DNA from: Verrucomicrobia bacterium UBA1200
Lineage (GTDB): Bacteria; Verrucomicrobiota; Kiritimatiellia; RFP12; UBA1067
Assembly: GCA_002309765.1 (NCBI GenBank)
Contig: DBXY01000013.1
Span: forward strand, 1 to 11,492
Length of the DNA: 11,492 nucleotides
Reading direction: 5' to 3'
Shown here: positions 7,011 through 11,492 of the stretch, piece by piece
Layout of the letters: the number at the start of each line of letters is the position of its first letter
How positions within the stretch are numbered: the stretch's first letter is position 1
Translations under genes and position numbers: made by a program
The notes under the pieces: generated by a model
What the model was told of the DNA's origin: nothing
Databases searched by the model: none
What the model saw: only the letters and a program-made list of their open reading frames with translations

Positions 7011-7045
7011 CTAACCGCTAGCGACTAATGATTAATGACTATGGT
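7011..7045. repeat. Degenerate heptamer tandem repeat
   Basis: Five consecutive 7-nt units on the plus strand read CTAACCG, CTAGCGA, CTAATGA, TTAATGA, CTATGGT. The last unit supplies the TAG stop of the DUF456 gene (7039-7041 in minus-strand sense), so the array abuts and enters that gene. Similar period-7 arrays occur at 9034-9061 and 9096-9116. Confidence 0.5.
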
Positions 7046-7533
7046 GTAGCGGAAGAGTTGCACAGCCAGACCTGGCAAACGTAAACCCAAACCAGATACA
7101 AGCAAAAGGTTATTTTAAAAACCAACCCTCCGACGTAACCGGTAAAAACCCCTACCCCGGCCCAACATGCCCGCAAGAATCTCTTACCGGAATACATTTC
7201 GCCAATAATCGCGCCGAGCAACGGGCCGATCAGAATGCCAAACGGCAAGAAAAACAATCCCACCACCGTACCGATTAGCGAGAAACGCATCCCGGTTTTT
7301 GAACACTTAAACCATTTTGCGCCCACAACTGGCGCAATGTAATCAAAAACCGTGACCAACGCCGCCAACCCGCCCAGCAACAGCAAAGTTTGCCAAGATG
7401 GCGAACGGGTGGTTAACGCTAGTGTAGTAATTCCCAAAAACGATAGGATGGGGCCGGGCAAAAAGGGCACCACACATCCTACCACCCCAAGAAGCAACAA
7501 CAAACCAGATAAAACCGTTAACGACAAATCCAT
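7039..7533 (-). CDS. DUF456 family membrane protein
   Basis: The 164-residue product is almost entirely hydrophobic and resembles the DUF456 family of small inner-membrane proteins of unknown function. The N-terminal pattern (GLLLLLGVVGCVVPFLPGPI) has the PxLPG motif typical of the family. A central FDYIAPVVGAKWFKCSKTG loop is followed by a glycine-rich pair of helices (FFLPFGILIGPLLGAIIGE). About four to five transmembrane segments are visible, near residues 3-22, 26-42, 50-66, 82-110 and 124-150. Start ATG 7533 lies only 5 nt after the stop of the Gfo/Idh/MocA gene and has no clear Shine-Dalgarno sequence, so it is probably translated by coupling to that gene. No recognisable terminator follows; a heptamer repeat does. 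Confidence 0.85.
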   Translation of the reverse strand: MDLSLTVLSGLLLLLGVVGCVVPFLPGPILSFLGITTLALTTRSPSWQTLLLLGGLAALVTVFDYIAPVVGAKWFKCSKTGMRFSLIGTVVGLFFLPFGILIGPLLGAIIGEMYSGKRFLRACWAGVGVFTGYVGGLVFKITFCLYLVWVYVCQVWLCNSSATP

Positions 7534-7538
7534 CGGTT

Positions 7539-8915
7539 TTACAGTTTAACCAGCTCGGCTCCGTAAGCTTCCATCGCCTCACGGGTCCAATCCGGATTCA
7601 GGTACGCGTTCGCCTCGGGACAGTTCGTGAAACGCATGACGGTGGAGTCAAACGTCAACCGGCGGCCCGGGAACCGGGTTGCGACGGTTCCCAGCAGACC
7701 CATCGCCGAAATCTTGCCCGCGAGAGAGAATGGCGTACTCGCCTCACGCTTCTCACGCACCGCCAGCAGGAACTCGGCGTAATGGTTCTTCCCGCGAGGA
7801 TATTTCTTCGGCGGGCGCTTGAACGCTTGCATCCGGCTTTGAGGAACTATGTGCAGACCGCCCGCGCCGTGGGAACCGAACATCAGCGTCTCTTTCTCGC
7901 AAAGCACCCATGCGCCAGCCTGCTGCCTACCGATTGGATCAAACGGCTGGTCTGCCTCCAGCGCGGCCGGACGGGGCGCGGTACGGTTCACGTCGTACCA
8001 ATAGACTTTAAACGGAGCGCGGCTTCCCTTCGCCGCAAACTCAAAGGTGTAACAGGGATCCATCGGAAACGCGAACGGTGTCTTGGCGGGATCGAAAGTC
8101 GGCGAGTCCACCGTGACTGCCACCGGTAAATCAAGATCAAGTGCCGTCACCAACGGACCCAAGATATGACAACACCAGTCGGTCATGCACCCCTCGCCAT
8201 AAGGCCACCAAGAACGCCACTTGCCACCTGGTGCGACGCTAGGGAAATAGTGGCGACGCTTGACCGGGCCTTGCCAAAGCTCCCAATCCAAGCCATTCGG
8301 AACCGGCGCGGACTGGTTGATCAGATTCGGGTCCAGCTTGTAGAAGAAAGGAACCGCGTTGCAATAAATATGCGCCTCTTTCGCCGCACCGAGTTCTCCC
8401 GACTCCATCCATTCGCGTAACGTAGGCGTCGCATGGTCTGAATTGCCCTGCATTCCCACATGCGTAATCAGATTAAGCTCTTTTGCCTTGCGCATCATCG
8501 TCAACGTTTCGGCTAGCGTATGCCCCAGCGGTTTCTCGCAGAAGACCGGGACACGGTATTTCGCCGCCTCAAGGAACGCTGCGCAATGAGAATGGTCTGG
8601 AACCACGATCGTGACGGCATCGAACTGTCCCGCACACGTCCGCAACATCTCCCGATAATCTTTAAAGAACTTCGCGTTCGGCTGACGCTGACGAAGCCAC
8701 TTTAGCGAATCCTCGAAAACATCCGCCGCGCAAACGATCTCCGCCATGCCGGTATTCAGGAAATTTGAGAGGTCGCCATGCGCCTGCCCGCCAGTTCCGA
8801 TCGCAGCAATCCGGATTTTTGGAGGATCCTCCGCAAAAACGGACCCGCCCATCGCCACCACGCTTCCGGCCGAAGCCGCTTTCAGAAAAGAACGTCTCGA
8901 AACAGACCGATTCAT
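7539..8915 (-). CDS. Tat-exported Gfo/Idh/MocA family oxidoreductase
   Basis: The 458-residue product starts with a twin-arginine signal (SRRSFLKAA, Arg7-Arg8), a hydrophobic core and a VFAED cleavage site near residues 26-30. A Rossmann domain follows, with IAAIGTGGQAHG (about 37-47) binding NAD(P), PDHSH (106-110) and the family EKPLGHT motif (127-133, Lys128 catalytic). The C-terminal domain includes TDWCCHILGP with His250, matching the usual D-x-x-x-H site. Such exported members are common in PVC bacteria and Bacteroidetes. Many act on sugars or glycosides by transient oxidation, but the substrate cannot be predicted here. Three ATGs lie in a row (8921, 8918, 8915). AGGAGG at 8923-8928 is 7 nt from the third, so 8915 is chosen. 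A promoter and dyad lie just upstream, and DUF456 follows in the same transcript. Confidence 0.93.
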   Translation of the reverse strand: MNRSVSRRSFLKAASAGSVVAMGGSVFAEDPPKIRIAAIGTGGQAHGDLSNFLNTGMAEIVCAADVFEDSLKWLRQRQPNAKFFKDYREMLRTCAGQFDAVTIVVPDHSHCAAFLEAAKYRVPVFCEKPLGHTLAETLTMMRKAKELNLITHVGMQGNSDHATPTLREWMESGELGAAKEAHIYCNAVPFFYKLDPNLINQSAPVPNGLDWELWQGPVKRRHYFPSVAPGGKWRSWWPYGEGCMTDWCCHILGPLVTALDLDLPVAVTVDSPTFDPAKTPFAFPMDPCYTFEFAAKGSRAPFKVYWYDVNRTAPRPAALEADQPFDPIGRQQAGAWVLCEKETLMFGSHGAGGLHIVPQSRMQAFKRPPKKYPRGKNHYAEFLLAVREKREASTPFSLAGKISAMGLLGTVATRFPGRRLTFDSTVMRFTNCPEANAYLNPDWTREAMEAYGAELVKL

Positions 8916-8922
8916 CATCATT

Positions 8923-8928
8923 CCTCCT
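8923..8928 (-). promoter_or_regulatory. Ribosome binding site deciding among three ATGs
   Basis: AGGAGG on the minus strand. Gaps to ATG 8921, 8918 and 8915 are 1, 4 and 7 nt, which favours the third ATG for the oxidoreductase. Confidence 0.65.
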
Positions 8929-8944
8929 TTCTATCCCAACTCTG

Positions 8945-8968
8945 CCCAGTGCTTTCTTATAAACTGGG
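8945..8968 (-). promoter_or_regulatory. Dyad at the transcription start of the Gfo/Idh/MocA gene
   Basis: CCCAGT (8963-8968, minus sense) and ACTGGG (8945-8950) form a 6-bp inverted repeat with a 12-nt loop. It begins 4 nt from the -10 box, so it covers the expected start site. It could be a repressor operator or a 5' stem-loop that protects the mRNA. Confidence 0.4.
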
Positions 8969-8971
8969 TGT

Positions 8972-9000
8972 ATTATACTAAATCCAAGCCAGGTACGCAA
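8972..9000 (-). promoter_or_regulatory. Sigma70-type promoter of the Gfo/Idh/MocA-DUF456 operon
   Basis: The minus strand carries TTGCGT (8995-9000), a 17-nt spacer and a perfect TATAAT (8972-8977). The expected start is near 8965, giving a leader of about 50 nt to ATG 8915. Confidence 0.6.
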
Positions 9001-9033
9001 GGGTAGTTATTGGGAGAGCGACGAGAATGGGAA

Positions 9034-9061
9034 GTGACGAGTTACGAGTGACGGGTGACGA
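9034..9061. repeat. Heptamer tandem repeat, four units
   Basis: Four contiguous 7-nt units on the plus strand: GTGACGA, GTTACGA, GTGACGG, GTGACGA. Units differ by at most one base from the consensus GTGACGA. Confidence 0.65.
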
Positions 9062-9095
9062 GTTTGGAAATGAAGAATTAGGGGCCAGCAGCCTG

Positions 9096-9116
9096 TCGCT
9101 TGTCGCCGGCCGCTTG
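9096..9116. repeat. Heptamer tandem repeat, three units
   Basis: Three contiguous 7-nt units: TCGCTTG, TCGCCGG, CCGCTTG. The same period as the array at 9034-9061 but a different consensus. Confidence 0.4.
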
Positions 9117-9122
9117 TCCAAC

Positions 9123-9242
9123 GGTCAAACTGTCAAACTTTAACCCACACGATTCCGCGCTCAACGCCATTCTTTTTTTAGCCGCAAAGATCGTATAGGT
9201 CGCAAAGAAGAGTCGTTAGTGGTAAACCGTCAAACGGTCAAA
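9123..9242. repeat. Two separated octamer pairs sharing an 11-nt word
   Basis: GGTCAAAC-TGTCAAAC at 9123-9138 and CCGTCAAA-CGGTCAAA at 9227-9242 are tandem octamer pairs. The word CGGTCAAACTG is identical at 9122-9132 and 9235-9245. The second pair also contains a small ACCGT/ACGGT inverted repeat (9226-9230 and 9234-9238). Confidence 0.5.
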
Positions 9243-9258
9243 CTGCACATTGATGCTT

Positions 9259-9292
9259 AAAAAAAAATGCGGCGGCCTTTTGGGCCGCCGCA
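9259..9292 (-). terminator. Intrinsic terminator of the PFOR gene
   Basis: On the minus strand a perfect 10-bp stem (TGCGGCGGCC with GGCCGCCGCA) closes a CAAAA loop and is followed by nine Ts. It begins 17 nt after the PFOR stop codon. Confidence 0.95.
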
Positions 9293-9309
9293 GATAATAT
9301 CACGCTGCC

Positions 9310-11492
9310 TTACATCTTGGGCAGTGCCGCGAGTTCGGTCAGGAGCTGGTAATTCTCCTTGAACCCTTCCTCGGCGCGCTTCAGGGTCTCCATCGCCTTC
9401 TCTTCGCCGACGATCTTGATGAGCTGCTTGAAGCGGTTTTCGCCCAACTCCTTCGAGACCGCGTTGGAGGCGAAGGAAACGGTGTCGCTCTTGTCCTTGG
9501 AGTCGAGCGTGAGGCCGTTCTTGCCCTGGGCGGAGATCGTCGGGTTGTAACGCCACAGCGGGAAGTGGACGCTGTCCACGGCCGCCTGCTGGTGGGCCGG
9601 GCCGGTCTTGGTGAGAAGACCCTGCTCGATGCAGTGCGCGTAGGCGATAATCAACGCCGGGCCGTTGTAATTCTCGGCCTCGTTGAACGCCTTTACGGTG
9701 GCGGCGGGATTCGCGCCCATCGACACGTAAGCGATGTAAACGTTCTTGTACTGCATCTGCATGAGACCAAGGTTCTTCTTGGCCTGAACCTTGCCGGAAG
9801 CGGCAAACTTGGCAATCGCTCCGGTCGGGGTGGCCTTGGAAGCCTGGCCGCCGGTGTTGGAGTACACCTCGGTATCCATCACCAGCACCTTGACGTTCTT
9901 GCCGGAAGCGAGGACGTGGTCGAGGCCGCCGTAACCGATATCGTAAGCCCAGCCGTCGCCGCCGAGAATCCAGACCGACTTGCGGACCAGATTGTCAGCC
10001 ACGCTGAGCAGCGCCTTGCCGGTGCCTTCGGGGCAAGTGCAAACTGCGACATGAGCCTTCAACGCAGCCTTGAGTTCGGCCACTGCGGCACGCATCGCCT
10101 CAACGCCCTGTCCCTTCTCATCGTACTGGTCGACAGTCTTGATCTTCTCGCAGATTGCCTTAATCTCGGCGGGCGCATGCTCCTTGGCGATAATCTTATC
10201 GACCAGCTCCATCGCGTAGTCGTAGAGCTTATCGGCGGAAACGCGCATACCCATACCGAATTGGGCGTTATCCTCAAACAGCGAGTTCGACCAAGCCGGA
10301 CCCTTGCCGTCGGAACGCTGGCAGTACGGGGTGGTCGGGAGGTTGCCGCCGTAAATCGACGAGCAGCCGGTGGCGTTCGCGATCAAGAGGCGGTCGCCGC
10401 AGATCTGGGTGAGCAGCTTGACATACGGGGTTTCGCCGCAGCCCGCGCAAGCGCCGGAGAACTCGAACAGCGGACGCTTGAGCTGGCTGTCCAGCAACTG
10501 CTTGGTGTCGAGCTTGGCCGGATCGACATCCGGCAGATCGAGGAAGAACTTCCAGTTCGCGGCCTCGGTCTTGCGGAGCGGGATCTGCTCGACCATCTTG
10601 AGAGCGCCCTTGGCGGCCATCGGGCACTTGACAACGCAGAGTTCGCAGCCCATGCAGTCCTCAGGGGCGCACTGGACCGTGACCTTCTCGCCGAGGGACT
10701 TCATCTTCGGAGTCTTGGCGTCGGCGCTCTTGAAGGTGGCGGGCGCACCGGCGAGCGCGGCGGCCGGATAGACCTTCATACGGATCGCGGCGTGCGAGCA
10801 GATCGCGGAGCACTGGCCGCACTGGATACAGACAGCGGGATCCCACTGCGGGATGAACGCCGCGACGTTGCGCTTTTCCCATTGCGTGGTGGCGGTGGGC
10901 CAAGTGCCGTCGTCCGGGATCGCCGATACCGGCAGATCGTTACCCTGCTGGGCAATCATCTTGGCGGTCACGTGCTTGATGAAATCGGGGGCTTCGTCGG
11001 AAACCGCCGCGGGCATCTTCAGCTTGCCGGCCGGAGCGGAGGGATAATTGACCTCTTCAATCGCGTTGGCGGCGGCCTCGATGCACTTCCAGTTCATCTC
11101 GACCACGTCCTGACCCTTCTTGGAGTAAGCCTTCTCGGCGTACTTCTTCAAGATTTCGACCGGATCTAGGATGGTGCCGTCGGCGGTCTTCAGGGTAATG
11201 CCGGAAAGTTTGAAGAACGCAGTCTGGAGCACGGTGTTGGTACGGGTGCCCATACCGTTTTCACGCGCGATGCGGGCGGCGTCGATCACGTAGAACTTGA
11301 GCTGCTTGTCGATAATCGCCTGCTCCACCTCGTCCGGCATGTGATCCCAGATTTCGGCGGCGGTGTACGGCGAAGCGAGCAGGAAGGTGGAACCCTTCTT
11401 GGCGCTCTTGAGCATGTCATACTTCTCAAGGTACGGGAAGCAGTGGCAAGCGGTGAAGTCGGCCTGGTTGATGAAGTACGGCGAACGGATCA
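9310..11492 (-). CDS. nifJ: Pyruvate:ferredoxin (flavodoxin) oxidoreductase, C-terminal part
   Basis: The frame is open to the right window edge, giving 727 visible codons counting the stop. The N-terminal 450 or so residues of the usual 1170-1230 lie outside. The enzyme converts pyruvate and CoA to acetyl-CoA, CO2 and reduced ferredoxin in anaerobes, using TPP and three [4Fe-4S] clusters. Visible landmarks from the N-terminal side: QADFTACHCF at the edge, HMPDEVEQAI, the first ferredoxin-type cluster CIQCGQCSAIC (10830-10798), the second CMGCELCVVKCP (from 10656), CAGCGETPY (from 10449) and NATGCSSIYGG of the TPP domain. The TPP/Mg motif GDGWAYDIG (9960-9934) with VYSNTGGQ and the distal ligand Cys in AHCIEQG (near 9633) follow. 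All cluster cysteines are present. One oddity is Ser instead of Pro after the last Cys of the first cluster. A strong terminator follows directly, so it ends its transcript. Confidence 0.97.
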   Translation of the reverse strand, partial: IRSPYFINQADFTACHCFPYLEKYDMLKSAKKGSTFLLASPYTAAEIWDHMPDEVEQAIIDKQLKFYVIDAARIARENGMGTRTNTVLQTAFFKLSGITLKTADGTILDPVEILKKYAEKAYSKKGQDVVEMNWKCIEAAANAIEEVNYPSAPAGKLKMPAAVSDEAPDFIKHVTAKMIAQQGNDLPVSAIPDDGTWPTATTQWEKRNVAAFIPQWDPAVCIQCGQCSAICSHAAIRMKVYPAAALAGAPATFKSADAKTPKMKSLGEKVTVQCAPEDCMGCELCVVKCPMAAKGALKMVEQIPLRKTEAANWKFFLDLPDVDPAKLDTKQLLDSQLKRPLFEFSGACAGCGETPYVKLLTQICGDRLLIANATGCSSIYGGNLPTTPYCQRSDGKGPAWSNSLFEDNAQFGMGMRVSADKLYDYAMELVDKIIAKEHAPAEIKAICEKIKTVDQYDEKGQGVEAMRAAVAELKAALKAHVAVCTCPEGTGKALLSVADNLVRKSVWILGGDGWAYDIGYGGLDHVLASGKNVKVLVMDTEVYSNTGGQASKATPTGAIAKFAASGKVQAKKNLGLMQMQYKNVYIAYVSMGANPAATVKAFNEAENYNGPALIIAYAHCIEQGLLTKTGPAHQQAAVDSVHFPLWRYNPTISAQGKNGLTLDSKDKSDTVSFASNAVSKELGENRFKQLIKIVGEEKAMETLKRAEEGFKENYQLLTELAALPKM

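Larger units (their letters stand above)
9001..9258. other. Gene-free intergenic region rich in short repeats
   Basis: This stretch lies between the PFOR terminator and the oxidoreductase promoter. I see no gene with a ribosome binding site or family similarity. It is made largely of short repeated words: heptamers at 9034-9061 and 9096-9116, octamer pairs at 9123-9138 and 9227-9242, and two copies of CGCAAAGA (9183-9190, 9201-9208). The last resembles the GCCGCAAAGAxCGCAAAG words seen in intergenic DNA of many bacterial genomes. Confidence 0.5.

Noticed and set aside
9001..9258. CRISPR array or integration site
   Set aside because: The repeats are 7-8 nt, degenerate and contiguous, without spacers of constant length. 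No cas gene, integrase or tRNA is present.
9565..11169. Long plus-strand open frame of 534 codons opposite PFOR
   Set aside because: It lies wholly antisense to a gene whose cofactor motifs are unambiguous. Its translation is rich in Leu, Gly, Arg and Val repeats without any domain, as expected for the reverse of a GC-rich gene.

Overview
The window appears to come from an anaerobic, polysaccharide-degrading bacterium of the PVC group. Kiritimatiellota or a related Verrucomicrobiota/Lentisphaerota lineage is the best guess. This is inferred from the mix of genes: a Tat-exported Gfo/Idh/MocA oxidoreductase, an exported isomerase-like protein, a bacterial CE15 glucuronoyl esterase, an alpha-2-macroglobulin-type protein, and a pyruvate:ferredoxin oxidoreductase typical of fermentative anaerobes. 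No rRNA or other taxonomic marker is present, so the assignment is not proven. Every convincing gene lies on the minus strand, so the transcription order runs from high to low coordinates.

Layout from right to left. (1) 11492-9310: the C-terminal part of pyruvate:ferredoxin oxidoreductase, closed by a textbook intrinsic terminator at 9259-9292. (2) 9258-8931: about 330 bp with no gene. It holds several short tandem repeats of period 7 or 8, then a sigma70-type promoter with a dyad at its start site. (3) 8915-7039: a Tat-exported Gfo/Idh/MocA oxidoreductase followed after 5 nt by a DUF456 membrane protein. (4) 7038-6817: an intergenic region with another heptamer repeat and the likely promoter and leader of pgi. 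(5) 6816-5206: glucose-6-phosphate isomerase, followed by a GC-rich inverted repeat. (6) 5101-1: a four-gene, closely spaced minus-strand run: an AT-rich membrane-anchored protein of unknown function, a Tat/lipoprotein isomerase-like protein, a CE15 esterase, and the start of an alpha-2-macroglobulin-like protein.

The pgi and PFOR genes are core sugar-fermentation enzymes: glycolysis, then pyruvate to acetyl-CoA with reduced ferredoxin. The exported proteins point to work on plant or algal glycans outside the cytoplasm. The CE15 enzyme would cut glucuronate esters. The isomerase-like and Gfo/Idh/MocA proteins both carry export signals, although their families are usually cytoplasmic and their substrates cannot be told from sequence.

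I did not find an obvious new defence system, CRISPR array, mobile element or RNA gene. The most interesting points are the exported isomerase-fold lipoprotein next to a glucuronoyl esterase, a terminator hairpin embedded in the last codons of the AT-rich gene just upstream of it, and the period-7 repeats that occur in two separate intergenic regions.
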